Of a stretch of 64,000 bases of DNA, positions 18,067 to 26,691 are shown one piece after another. The stretch is taken from the NCBI RefSeq assembly GCF_003351765.1, contig NZ_CP031229.1, positions 868,001 through 932,000 on the forward strand, written 5' to 3'. The notes beneath the pieces are model-generated. The model worked only from the letters and a program-made list of their open reading frames with translations, searched no databases and was not told where the DNA came from. Position numbers and translations under genes: made by a program. Each line of letters opens with the position of its first letter. Position 1 is the first letter of the stretch. This DNA comes from Ornithinimicrobium avium (GTDB lineage Bacteria; Actinomycetota; Actinomycetes; Actinomycetales; Dermatophilaceae).

Positions 18067-19326
18067 TCACCTGGTCGGGCCCCGCCGGTCGAGGGCGAGG
18101 AGGGCGTGGGTCAGGGCGGTGACGCCGGCGACGACGTCGTTCAGGTCGGTCCACTCCTCGGGGCAGTGGCTCCGCCCGTCGCGGGAGGGGACGAAGAGCA
18201 TCCCGGTCGGCACCGCGCGGGCGATGAGCGCGGCGTCGTGCTCGGCGCCGCTGAAGAGGCGGGTGGAGCTCAGGCCCAGTCCGTCGACGACGTCGCCGAG
18301 GACCGAGACGACCCCGTCGGACATCGCCGTCGGCTCCTGCAGGGGCAGCCAGTCGACCTCGACGTCCACGCCGCGCCGGCTGCCCTCGTCGTGCGCGGCC
18401 GCGGTCAGCGCGTCCTGGGCCGAGCGCAGCCACTCCTCCTCGGGCCCGCGGAGCTCGCCGCGGAACTCGGCGTGCGCGGTGACCACGTTGACGGCGGCGG
18501 GCGTGAAGGTGAGCTGACCGCTGGTGCCGCGCGTCTGCATACCCTCCCCCGCGATGCGCTCGACGGCGAGCACGGTGCCGGCGGCGGCGCAGCCTGCGTC
18601 GCGGCGCCGGTCCATGGGCGCGGTGCCCGCGTGGTCGGCCTGCCCGGAGAAGAGCGCGCGGAAGCGGGAGATGCCGGTGATCGACTCGACCAGCCCGATC
18701 TGGCTGCCGTGCTCCTCGAGGTAGGGCCCCTGCTCGATGTGCAGCTCGACGAAGGCGTCGACGCGCGCGAAGTCGTGCCGCGCGCCCAGCAGCGCCGAGG
18801 GGTCGACGTCCACCGCGGCCAGGGCGGCGGCCAGGCTGCGGTCCCGCTCGTCGCGCAGGTCCAGGTGGGCGGCGCTGATCGCGCCGACCATGGCGCGCGA
18901 GCCGACGCAGGACAGCCCGAACTCGTTGGGCTCCTCGTGGAAGAAGTCGACGACGACGAGGTCGTGCTCGAGCCGGACACCGGCCTCGCGCAGCGCCCGG
19001 ACCGCCTCCAGGGCGCCGACGACGCCGACGATGCCGTCGAAGCGGCCACCGCCGAGCACGGTGTCGGTGTGGGAGCCGACCATGAGGGCGCGGCCGCTCC
19101 CGGTCCCGCGCAGCCGGCCGAAGATGTTGCCGGCGCCGTCGACGGAGGTCTCCAGCCCGGCGTCGCTCATCCACCGGCGGACCAGCTCGCGGGCCTGCCG
19201 GTCCACGGGGCCCAGGGCGGTGCGCGTCCAGCCGGGCAGGCCCGGCTCGACGAGCGCGGCCAGGGACTCGAGGTCGGCCTGGACGCGGTCCGCGGCCACG
19301 GTCAGGCCGGGCGGGGCCGGGCTCAT
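18067..19326 (-). CDS. M20-family Zn hydrolase, N-carbamoyl-L-amino acid hydrolase / allantoate amidohydrolase type
   Basis: The product is 419 residues. Conserved metal-site segments are present: MVGSHTDTVLGGGRFDGIVG, VDFFHEEPNEFG and FVELHIEQGPYLE, and the C-terminal histidine in FSGAEHDAALIARAVPTGMLFVPS. The HIEQGPYLE and GMLFVPSRDG.SH patterns separate this group from ordinary M20 peptidases and mark ureidopropionase/carbamoylase/allantoate amidohydrolases, which hydrolyse an N-carbamoyl bond. It starts at ATG 19326 with GGAGG in front, 12 bases after the upstream M20 gene. Confidence 0.9.
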   Translation of the reverse strand: MSPAPPGLTVAADRVQADLESLAALVEPGLPGWTRTALGPVDRQARELVRRWMSDAGLETSVDGAGNIFGRLRGTGSGRALMVGSHTDTVLGGGRFDGIVGVVGALEAVRALREAGVRLEHDLVVVDFFHEEPNEFGLSCVGSRAMVGAISAAHLDLRDERDRSLAAALAAVDVDPSALLGARHDFARVDAFVELHIEQGPYLEEHGSQIGLVESITGISRFRALFSGQADHAGTAPMDRRRDAGCAAAGTVLAVERIAGEGMQTRGTSGQLTFTPAAVNVVTAHAEFRGELRGPEEEWLRSAQDALTAAAHDEGSRRGVDVEVDWLPLQEPTAMSDGVVSVLGDVVDGLGLSSTRLFSGAEHDAALIARAVPTGMLFVPSRDGRSHCPEEWTDLNDVVAGVTALTHALLALDRRGPTR

Positions 19327-19337
19327 GCCGCCTCCGC

Positions 19338-20558
19338 TCACTGCACCCGCAGCCGGGACATGAGCACCTCGTAGGCCGCGGTCGTGCCGGTGCTCAGCGT
19401 CGGCTCCATGACGGGGCCGAAGAAGGGCGAGTGGTTGGTCGGGACGGGCTCGTCGGACTCCACGACCTCGCTGGACATGCCGCCGAAGAACCAGTAGACC
19501 CCCGGCACCCCGATCGCGTCGGGAAGGGTGCCGAAGTCCTCCGAACCCATGACCGCCGGCCTCTCGATGACCTGGTCCTCGCCGAGCACGCCGCGCAGGA
19601 GGTCGACCACCCGGCCGGTCTCCGCCTCGTCGTTGACCAGCAGCGGGAAGGTGTAGAGCTCCTCGATCTGCGGCTCGGGGGCGTCGCTGGCCATCGCCTC
19701 GGCCTGGATCACCCGGCGCAGCCCGGCGAGCAGGTGCTGCCGCACGTCGGCGTCCAGGTTGCGCATGTTGATGGTGAACTCGGCCACCGGCGGGATGATG
19801 TTCTCCTTCAGGCCCGCGTGGATGGTGGCGATCGTGATGACCGCCGCCTTCTGCGCGGCGACCTCGCGGCTGAGCAGGCTCTGGATCCGCACGATCATGT
19901 GAGCGGCGAGGACCACCGGGTCGATGGTGTTCTCCGGCTGCGAGCCGTGCCCGCCGCGGCCGTGCACGGTGACGCGCCACGCGTCGGAGTAGGACATCGC
20001 CGGGCCCCGCGTCATCTCGACGGTGCCGGCGAGGCCTGGCCACACGTGCTGGCCGTAGATCACCTCGGGGTGCGGCGCCCGCTCCCACAGCCCGTCGGCG
20101 ACCATCGCCTCGGCACCCGCCGCGGTCTCCTCGCCGGGCTGGAAGAGGAAGACGACGGTCCCGGCCCAGGCGTCCCGGTCCTGCGCGAGGAGCGTGGCCG
20201 CGCCGACCGCCGCCGTGATGTGCGTGTCGTGCCCGCAGGCGTGCATGACCGGCACGTCGGTGCCGTCAGGGAGCGTGCCGCGAGCGGTCGAGGCGTAGGG
20301 CAGCCCGGTGTTCTCCTGCAGCGGCAGGCCGTCGGTGTCGGCGCGGAACCCGATCACCGGCCCCTCCCCGTTGACGAGGGTGGCGACCACGCCGGTGCCG
20401 CCGCAACGGAACACCTCGTAGCCCAGCCCGGTCATCCGCTCCTCGATGAGCGCCGCAGTCTCGTGCTCCTGCATCGACAGCTCGGGGTGCTGGTGCAGGT
20501 GGACGTAGAGCTCGTGCAGGCGCTCCCGCAGCTCGGGGTGCTGGTCGAGGATCGTCAT
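19338..20558 (-). CDS. M20-family amidohydrolase (HipO/IAA-amino acid hydrolase-like)
   Basis: The product is 406 residues, full length for the aminoacylase-1 like group. The metal site residues lie in MHACGHDTHITAAVG, FLFQPGEETAAGAEAM and the C-terminal AVMGSEDFG; FRADTDGLPLQE carries the catalytic-loop aspartate. Such enzymes remove acyl groups from N-acyl amino acids. This is the first gene of the minus-strand catabolic block and begins 55 bases from the nearer LacI operator, so it is very probably controlled by the divergent LacI-family regulator. Confidence 0.92.
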   Translation of the reverse strand: MTILDQHPELRERLHELYVHLHQHPELSMQEHETAALIEERMTGLGYEVFRCGGTGVVATLVNGEGPVIGFRADTDGLPLQENTGLPYASTARGTLPDGTDVPVMHACGHDTHITAAVGAATLLAQDRDAWAGTVVFLFQPGEETAAGAEAMVADGLWERAPHPEVIYGQHVWPGLAGTVEMTRGPAMSYSDAWRVTVHGRGGHGSQPENTIDPVVLAAHMIVRIQSLLSREVAAQKAAVITIATIHAGLKENIIPPVAEFTINMRNLDADVRQHLLAGLRRVIQAEAMASDAPEPQIEELYTFPLLVNDEAETGRVVDLLRGVLGEDQVIERPAVMGSEDFGTLPDAIGVPGVYWFFGGMSSEVVESDEPVPTNHSPFFGPVMEPTLSTGTTAAYEVLMSRLRVQ

Positions 20559-20612
20559 CGTCTGACTCCTGTGTCGTGGTCGGGGGTGGGTGCCAACACC
20601 TCCGGCACCTAC

Positions 20613-20649
20613 GCAATCGCTTGCGTGCTGTAGTCAAGCAAACGATTGC
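20613..20649. promoter_or_regulatory. Pair of LacI-family operators in the divergent control region
   Basis: GCAATCGCTTGC (20613-20624) and GCAAACGATTGC (20638-20649) both fit the LacI-type palindrome GCAAnCGnTTGC with the central CG. Their centres are 25 bases apart. They lie between the M20 gene and the LacI gene, so the regulator probably represses both its own gene and the catabolic block. Confidence 0.85.
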
Positions 20650-20681
20650 TTTCCCGTCAAGGGTCCCCCACACTGTGATGC

Positions 20682-21713
20682 GTGAGCATGCAGGGGAAGC
20701 AGGACGGGACGCTGCGCAGGTCGCCGACCGTGACACTGGCCAGCCTGGCCCGGGAGCTGGGCGTCAACGTCTCGACGGTGTCCAGGGCGCTGTCGGAGCG
20801 GCCGACGGGGGTGTCGGCCGCCACCGTGGCCACGGTCCGCCGGGCGGCCGAGCAGCGAGGCTACCGCCGCAACCTCGCGGCGAGGACCTTGCGGACCGGG
20901 CGCTCGTTCACCGTGGGCATGACCGTCGCGCGACTGACCGACGTGGCGCTGGCCAGCGTCTACGGCGGGGTCGACGAGGCCTCCATCCACGCCGGATACA
21001 CCACGTTCGTGGCCAACACCCTCGACCGCGCAGACCTGCGGCGCCGCCGCCTCGACCTCATGCTGGGCCGCCAGGTCGACGGGTTCGTCCTGGCCGACTC
21101 CCATCTCGACGGTGCCGCGATCGGGCAGCTGGACGACCTGCGGGTGCCGCACGTCCTCGCCCTGCGCGGCCTGCCCGGGCGGCTGAGCGTGACGACCGAC
21201 GACCTCGTCGGTGGCCGCCTGGTCGCCGAGCACCTGCTCGGGCTGGGCCACCGGCGCATCGGTGTCGTGGCCGGCGACGTGCTGGCCAGCACCGGTGAGC
21301 AGCGCACCAGAGGCTTCCTCGACACGCTCGACGAGGCGGGCGTGGACGTGCCGCAGCACCGCGTCGTGCCGGGTCTTTTCGACGTCCGGTCCGGCGTGGA
21401 GAGTGCCGCGCAGATCCTGGCCACCGACCCGGACGTCACCGCCATCTTCGCCACGAGCGACGCCGCTGCGATCGGCGTGATGGCCACCCTGCGCGACCTC
21501 GGCCGCCGGATCCCGGAGGACGTCGCGGTGGTCGGCTACAACAACCTGGACCTGGCCGAGGCGCTGCCCGTGCCCCTCACCTCGGTCGACTCCCGGCTCT
21601 TCGACGTCGGGACGCAGGCCATGCGCACGCTGCTCGAGCTGATCGGCGGCGGGTCGCCCGGGTCGCTGTCGCTCGAGCCGCGGCTGGTCGTGCGGGCGTC
21701 GACGGTGCCCTGA
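20682..21713 (+). CDS. LacI-family transcriptional regulator
   Basis: The product is 343 residues. The N-terminal HTH is TLASLARELGVNVSTVSRALS, followed by the hinge region (RRNLAARTLRTGRS). The rest is a periplasmic-binding-like sensor with VDGFVLADS, GHRRIGVVAGD, and the late core AIFATSDAAAIGVMATLRDLG. It probably senses a substrate or intermediate of the adjacent amide/carbamoyl catabolic genes. The start may be GTG 20682 or ATG 20688, two codons apart; both lie just 3' of the operators. Confidence 0.93.
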   Translation: MSMQGKQDGTLRRSPTVTLASLARELGVNVSTVSRALSERPTGVSAATVATVRRAAEQRGYRRNLAARTLRTGRSFTVGMTVARLTDVALASVYGGVDEASIHAGYTTFVANTLDRADLRRRRLDLMLGRQVDGFVLADSHLDGAAIGQLDDLRVPHVLALRGLPGRLSVTTDDLVGGRLVAEHLLGLGHRRIGVVAGDVLASTGEQRTRGFLDTLDEAGVDVPQHRVVPGLFDVRSGVESAAQILATDPDVTAIFATSDAAAIGVMATLRDLGRRIPEDVAVVGYNNLDLAEALPVPLTSVDSRLFDVGTQAMRTLLELIGGGSPGSLSLEPRLVVRASTVP

Positions 21714-21757
21714 CCCCTCCGCCCGCCAGGTCAGCGCCTGCTGAACGACCCGTGGCG

Positions 21758-22375
21758 CTACCGCCGCTCGCGCAGCACGAGCAGCGCGACGGCGCCGATG
21801 ACGATCCCGACGGGCGCGAAGCCCAGTGCCGCCCCCGCGACCAGTAGGGAGTCGCCGCCGAAGGTAGAGGGCGCGGACAGCGCTGCCGGCGAGAGCAGCT
21901 CGTCCGGGCAGCTCAGCGTCGCGGGTGCGGGGAAGAGGTCGACCTCGGTGAGCGGGTGCCAGGTCGCCCCCTCCACGGTGACCGGGTCGGCGAGGGCGTG
22001 CGTGAATGCGTCCATCCGCGTGCCCTGCGCGACGTCGCCGTCGGCCCGCAGGACCTCGCAGCCCAGCTGTGACGGGCCGTCCTCCACCGGGCCGTCCACG
22101 TAGACCGTCACCGAGCCGCCGAGGACCCCCGCCTCCGGCAGCACGACCTCGGGGCCGTCCGAGACGGTCAGCTCCGGTGCGTCGCGCGCAGAGAGCGCCG
22201 CCCAGGCCCCGACCCCCAGCAGGAGGACGCCGGCGACGATCATGCAGACCGCGCCCAGGCGCAGGACGGTCCGTCGGGTCGGTGTCACGACGGGGGCGAC
22301 GGCGGCCGGTCCGTTGCCACCGGGCCCGCTGCAGGAGCACACTTGATCAGGCGTGCTCCATCCTGGCGCCGCCAT
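21758..22375 (-). CDS. Membrane protein with extracytoplasmic domain, unknown function
   Basis: About 205 residues. A transmembrane helix near the N-terminus (LGAVCMIVAGVLLLGVGAWAAL) and one at the C-terminus (LLVAGAALGFAPVGIVIGAVALLVL) enclose a domain of ~110 residues outside the membrane. That domain has two cysteines (GCEVLRADG and LSCPDELL) that may form a disulfide. No family is recognised. The start is uncertain: ATG 22375 or a GTG at 22288 close to the first helix. It diverges from the next membrane gene. Confidence 0.6.
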   Translation of the reverse strand: MAAPGWSTPDQVCSCSGPGGNGPAAVAPVVTPTRRTVLRLGAVCMIVAGVLLLGVGAWAALSARDAPELTVSDGPEVVLPEAGVLGGSVTVYVDGPVEDGPSQLGCEVLRADGDVAQGTRMDAFTHALADPVTVEGATWHPLTEVDLFPAPATLSCPDELLSPAALSAPSTFGGDSLLVAGAALGFAPVGIVIGAVALLVLRERR

Positions 22376-22389
22376 GGACGGAGGGCACC

Positions 22390-22935
22390 ATGGGCGCGAC
22401 CCCAGCCGCACCGCTACCGACGCCGGCCCCGGCACCGCTCCTCGCCTCGGTCAGCAGCCGCATGTCGATCGTGTGGCCGGTCGCCGTGCTGGCCGCGCTG
22501 GTCGTGGGCTACGGCCTCGACCCGATCACCGAGATCACCGCCATGCTGATGGAGCAGGGCGTCACTGACGCCCAGGCCGCGGCGACAGCGTTCGCCGCCG
22601 GGGTCACCCTCCCCGTCGTCGTCGGGACGGCCGCCACCGTCCTGCTCGTCGGGTCGGGCGCGCTGGAGCGGATGGAGGGTCTCAACCAGGTGCTGGCCGT
22701 GACCGGGATCTTCGCCGTCACGGGTCTCGGCTCGATGCTCCTCGGTCTCGGGCTCGCCCCGGACTTCGCCGGGACCGACACGGTGTCGGGTCCGCCCTAC
22801 GTGGCGCTGCCTCTCTTCGTGCTCCGGTCCTACCTGTCCAGCTACGGCTTCCCGCTGCTCATGGTCGGGCTGGCGCTGGGTACTGCGACCGGTCTGCAGG
22901 TCTACCGCTGGCTCGGCATGAGTGACCGGACTTAG
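22390..22935 (+). CDS. Four-helix integral membrane protein, unknown function
   Basis: The product is 181 residues from ATG 22390, which follows GGAGGG. Four hydrophobic segments are seen (IVWPVAVLAALVVGYGL, VTLPVVVGTAATVLLVG, VLAVTGIFAVTGLGSMLLGLG and FPLLMVGLALGTATGL). The N-terminal 20 residues are alanine/proline-rich. It converges on the patatin-like gene with 11 bases between stops. Nothing in the sequence assigns a role. Confidence 0.6.
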   Translation: MGATPAAPLPTPAPAPLLASVSSRMSIVWPVAVLAALVVGYGLDPITEITAMLMEQGVTDAQAAATAFAAGVTLPVVVGTAATVLLVGSGALERMEGLNQVLAVTGIFAVTGLGSMLLGLGLAPDFAGTDTVSGPPYVALPLFVLRSYLSSYGFPLLMVGLALGTATGLQVYRWLGMSDRT

Positions 22936-22946
22936 CCGACTGGGGC

Positions 22947-25900
22947 TCAGGGCGGGTCCCCCCACCACCCGTCCACCGTCCTCAACGCCGCGCAGGTCTC
23001 CCGCCGGTGCTCCTCCAGCCCGGCGTCGTCAGGCCCGGGAGCGATGCCCTGCGTGGGGGCGTCCACTTCCGCGCAGTCCACCTGCACCTGCTGCGCCATC
23101 CTCTTCCGAGTGGTCTCCGCCAGGGTCCAGCCCAGCGGCGCGGCCACGCCACCGGCGGCGACGGGGTGCACGACGACCACCACGTCCTCGGCCTTGAGTT
23201 CCGAGGCGCCCGGGTAGCACAGCCGGTGGGCGCGCTGAGCCGCGGTGGTGACCGCGTCCACCGCCCGGGCCAACTCCCGGTCCGAGCGGTCGTCGTAGAA
23301 GGAGAGCAGGGCTCGGGCCGGACCGACACTCTGCAGCGGCCGTGCGACCGCGTCCGGTCGCGCGCTCGAGGCAAACTGGTTCTCGATCACGAGCATCCGG
23401 GGTATGACGCAGCCAACCTCGGCGTCGGCACGGCGGGTGTCGACCCGACCGTTGCGCCTGTCGAGATAGGGCGCGAGCGCGGCCAGCACGTTGGTCACGG
23501 ACGAGCCGCCCGAGTTGTCGTACATCCCGCCGTCCAGCACGTAGGTCTCCTCATCCCCGTGACAGCGGTGGAGTGACGCGGCCGGCGACACGTAAGGGAA
23601 GCGTGCGGAGAGGAAGGCCGCGTCTACCAGCCTGATGTCGCCGCCGACGCGGGAGCGGTCGCACAGGTAGGTCAGGCCGTCGCGCACCGGCGCGGCCCCC
23701 GGTCCGGACGTGGGAATCTCGGCGACGAGACCGCTGCAATGGTTCCGCGACCTGGCCTGCATCACCGTGGACAGGGTGAAGCGACACCCGTCCTCCACGC
23801 TCGTGCCGCTCAACGCCAGTTGTGGGGCCCCGTCGTAGCTCGACAACGGCATCGTCAGACCTGCGTCGACCGAGGCGACCGCGTCGGCCAGCGTGGCAGC
23901 GCGGTCGTAGCCGTCGACGGGCAGCCGGAGGACGGAGTTCGGCAGGTCCCGAGCCAGCGCGGCGGCGAGCGCCGGAGCGAGGAAGTCTTTGCCGAGGAGG
24001 TCGCTGCGCCCGTCGGGCAGCGTCTTTCCAGCGACGACCAGGGCGAGTCCGACGGCCCCGCCGGAGACGCCGCTGGCCATGAAGACCTGCTCCGACCTGT
24101 CCTGCGCGCGGACGTCGGCCTCGCCGCAGCGGGTGCCGAAGGCGCACTCCCACACCAGCTGGGTCCAGTACGCCGCGCGGATGCCGCCGCCGCTGGCGGT
24201 GACGAAGACCAACGACCGGTCCTGCTCGGCCGGCCCGGAGCCGGGCGGCCCCAGCCAGACGTCCAGGGCTCGTCCCACCGAGCTTGCCGTCGTGTGGTGG
24301 TCGTTCTGCGCCGCGGCGGGCCGGTCCACCAGCGCAACGTCGTAGTAGAAGCCCTTGGTGTCCACCAGGCTGGCCACCACTCCCCAGAGCACGAGGAGGG
24401 TCATCAAGGGCATCCGGCGAAGGCCGGCGACCGCCAGCGCTCCCCGGGGGGCGATGGCGTCGCCGAGCAGGGTCAGACCGACCAGCCCGACGCTGCCGAT
24501 CAGGGCGAAGAGGAAGACCACTGCCACCGACCCCAGCCACATCCAGCCGGTCGCTGTGGTGCCGAGCGCAGCCACGGCGAGCAGGACCAACGATGCCCCT
24601 ATCCACCACAGGCCTTCGCTGGGGAGGGTTTCGTGGGCAGGAGCACGTCCGGGCAGCCGCGCGTCCACGACAACGCGCACGCTTGCCACGATCACGGCGA
24701 TGAGGACGATCGCCACGATCACGCCCATCACCCCCGACCAGATCAGCAACCCCGATGGTGGTGCCTCCCCGACCGCCCATACCGTGGTGGCGGCCCGGAC
24801 CACGACCAGCAGGAGCAGCAGCGGCGGGGCGCTCGCGAGCACCCATACCGGGGATGTCGACGGCTCTACAGGGTCCGGGCTGTCCGTCATCTTCAGGTCC
24901 CGGACACCCTGCGGCCAGCTGAGCAGGCTCCAGCCCAGCAGCCCGGCACCAGGCAGGAGCAGGAGCGCGAGAGCCGTCGGGCGGTAGCGCTCAGGACCGC
25001 TGAGGCCGACGACCAGACCGACGACCACGAGGGCAAGCCCGGCGCCACCGGCCGTGAGGAGATAGCGCGCACTCATCGGACGCACGTCGGGGCGGCTCCG
25101 GTATGCGGTGACGCACCGACGTCCTCCGACCACCATCACCCCAGAGGTCGCCACCGCGAGCAGCGTGGCGAGGGCCGCGCGCGTGGGGGACTGCGCGGCG
25201 TGCCCCGCAACGTCGTCGATCTGCCGGCCGATGTCCCCCGTCAGCATCAGGAAGACAGCGACGAGCGCCGCCGCGACCAGGACCAGGCCGCGCACCGCTC
25301 GGAGGCCGGCGAGGGCGGGCTTGCGCAGGTCCCGCAAGCCCGCCCCGGCGAGAAGGACCGGCACGACCGCGAAGACCAGCAGGACCCACTTCAGGATGGA
25401 CGACGTCCCGAGCATCACCGCCGCCCACCCAGGTGCCGAACTCTCGAGTCCCAGGCGCACCGCGATGACAGTCTCCGCGAGATCGGCGAACAGGTAGCCA
25501 ACGACCGCGAGCACGGACCAGCGCAGCGCGGCGACAGCGCCCACGGACACCGCGGCTGCAGAGGCTTCGTCCGCGGGGAGCTGCGCCGTCGCTGGGTCCA
25601 CCGCCGGTCGTGCGTGGTCCTGCTGGAGCAGTCTGGCCACGGCGCTGCGCAGCCTCAGGACCAGCAGGGCAACCATGGTCATCAGCACCAGGTCGAATGC
25701 CAGGTAGGTCCACAGGAGCACGTCGACGTCGTCGCTCCACCCGGACACGACAGCGTCGACCATGCCCGGCTCGACCACCGCGGCCGGCGAGGCGATGTCA
25801 CCGAGCCCTCCGGAGACCGCGCCCACGTCGTGCCGGGCGCGTAGCGCTCCGTCGACACGGCCGAGCACGGACTGGGCGGCCAGCGCGCAGACGAGCAGGA

Positions 25901-25991
25901 ACGGCCACGCCCATCTGCCGAGACTGATCACCAGTCTCCAGGCCCGACGGTGCCACCGGCCGGTTCCCTTCGCCGAGCCCTGACCTGCCAT
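22947..25991 (-). CDS. Patatin-like phospholipase with a large N-terminal membrane domain
   Basis: The product is 1014 residues. The first ~600 carry about a dozen hydrophobic helices. The C-terminal ~400 residues hold a patatin-type lipase: the oxyanion loop TASGGGIRAAYW, the nucleophile motif GVSGG (serine in MASGVSGGAVGLAL) and the catalytic aspartate in VLDGGMYDNSGG. The Ser-Asp dyad is intact. Such proteins hydrolyse membrane lipids; the fusion suggests action at the cytoplasmic membrane. The ATG at 25991 gives MAGQGSAKG, followed by a basic stretch and helix 1; the frame extends to 26174 without family sequence. The 252 bases upstream, to the thioesterase stop, hold no gene I can support. 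Confidence 0.82.
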   Translation of the reverse strand: MAGQGSAKGTGRWHRRAWRLVISLGRWAWPFLLVCALAAQSVLGRVDGALRARHDVGAVSGGLGDIASPAAVVEPGMVDAVVSGWSDDVDVLLWTYLAFDLVLMTMVALLVLRLRSAVARLLQQDHARPAVDPATAQLPADEASAAAVSVGAVAALRWSVLAVVGYLFADLAETVIAVRLGLESSAPGWAAVMLGTSSILKWVLLVFAVVPVLLAGAGLRDLRKPALAGLRAVRGLVLVAAALVAVFLMLTGDIGRQIDDVAGHAAQSPTRAALATLLAVATSGVMVVGGRRCVTAYRSRPDVRPMSARYLLTAGGAGLALVVVGLVVGLSGPERYRPTALALLLLPGAGLLGWSLLSWPQGVRDLKMTDSPDPVEPSTSPVWVLASAPPLLLLLVVVRAATTVWAVGEAPPSGLLIWSGVMGVIVAIVLIAVIVASVRVVVDARLPGRAPAHETLPSEGLWWIGASLVLLAVAALGTTATGWMWLGSVAVVFLFALIGSVGLVGLTLLGDAIAPRGALAVAGLRRMPLMTLLVLWGVVASLVDTKGFYYDVALVDRPAAAQNDHHTTASSVGRALDVWLGPPGSGPAEQDRSLVFVTASGGGIRAAYWTQLVWECAFGTRCGEADVRAQDRSEQVFMASGVSGGAVGLALVVAGKTLPDGRSDLLGKDFLAPALAAALARDLPNSVLRLPVDGYDRAATLADAVASVDAGLTMPLSSYDGAPQLALSGTSVEDGCRFTLSTVMQARSRNHCSGLVAEIPTSGPGAAPVRDGLTYLCDRSRVGGDIRLVDAAFLSARFPYVSPAASLHRCHGDEETYVLDGGMYDNSGGSSVTNVLAALAPYLDRRNGRVDTRRADAEVGCVIPRMLVIENQFASSARPDAVARPLQSVGPARALLSFYDDRSDRELARAVDAVTTAAQRAHRLCYPGASELKAEDVVVVVHPVAAGGVAAPLGWTLAETTRKRMAQQVQVDCAEVDAPTQGIAPGPDDAGLEEHRRETCAALRTVDGWWGDPP

Positions 25992-26243
25992 GAGCCGGCC
26001 CTTCTGTCGCACACCCTTTGGCTCAGGGTAGAGGTCCCCGGGCCACGGTGTCAGTCCCTCGACGTCAGTCCCTCGACCGGGGGCCGTCGGCCCTTGACCG
26101 CACCAGACGGGTCTCCGGGTCGGGGTGCTCCGCGACCAGCGCGATCGCGTCGCCGAGGCTTGTTGACGTAGCACGTGACGCCGAGCCGATCCGTGGGAGC
26201 AAGGGGTCCGGTGAGGTTGCTGTCGGCGTCGGCCCCCCAGGGC

Positions 26244-26645
26244 TCACTCCCACTCGAGAAAGAGCTGTGTCTGCGTCGTGGCCGAGACCTCCTTGCCGTC
26301 GCCCCGGGTCGTCACCACCTGGGCGACCAGCGTCGTCCGGCCGACGTGCAGGACCGTCGCGACCGCCGTCACCGTGTCGTCGACGCGGGCGGCACGGAAG
26401 AAGTTGGTCTTGGCCTCCAGCGTCACATTCGTCATCTCCGGCGGGCAGAGGGCGAAGGCCAGGGTCCCGGCGCAGTGGTCGATCAGCGACATCAGCGCCC
26501 CGCCGTGCAGGACGCCGTTGCGGTTCGCCAGCTCCTCGGTGATCCGCATCGTGGAGACCGCCCGCTCCGGGCCCGACTCCCCCTCCACGATCCCGAGGTA
26601 GTGCGAGTAGCTGGACCGCGCAGTCCTGCGCCCAGGCGTCTCCAT
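26244..26645 (-). CDS. PaaI-family hotdog thioesterase
   Basis: The product is 133 residues, the usual size. The hotdog core is visible: NRNGVLHGGALMSLIDHCAGTLAF carries the HGG motif and catalytic aspartate, followed by TLEAKTNFFRAA and the beta-strand segments AVATVLHVGRTTLVAQVV. Such enzymes hydrolyse acyl-CoA thioesters in the cytosol. It lies 46 bases beyond the sulfatase stop on the same strand's downstream side, so cotranscription is possible. Confidence 0.88.
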   Translation of the reverse strand: METPGRRTARSSYSHYLGIVEGESGPERAVSTMRITEELANRNGVLHGGALMSLIDHCAGTLAFALCPPEMTNVTLEAKTNFFRAARVDDTVTAVATVLHVGRTTLVAQVVTTRGDGKEVSATTQTQLFLEWE

Positions 26646-26691
26646 GAGCGGGAGGTTAGTCCCCCGCCGCGCCTGAAGGACGCCCCGCGGC

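Noticed and set aside
26065..26253. 62-codon minus-strand frame between patatin and thioesterase genes
   Set aside because: No ribosome site, no family similarity, and low-complexity N-terminus; left unannotated.
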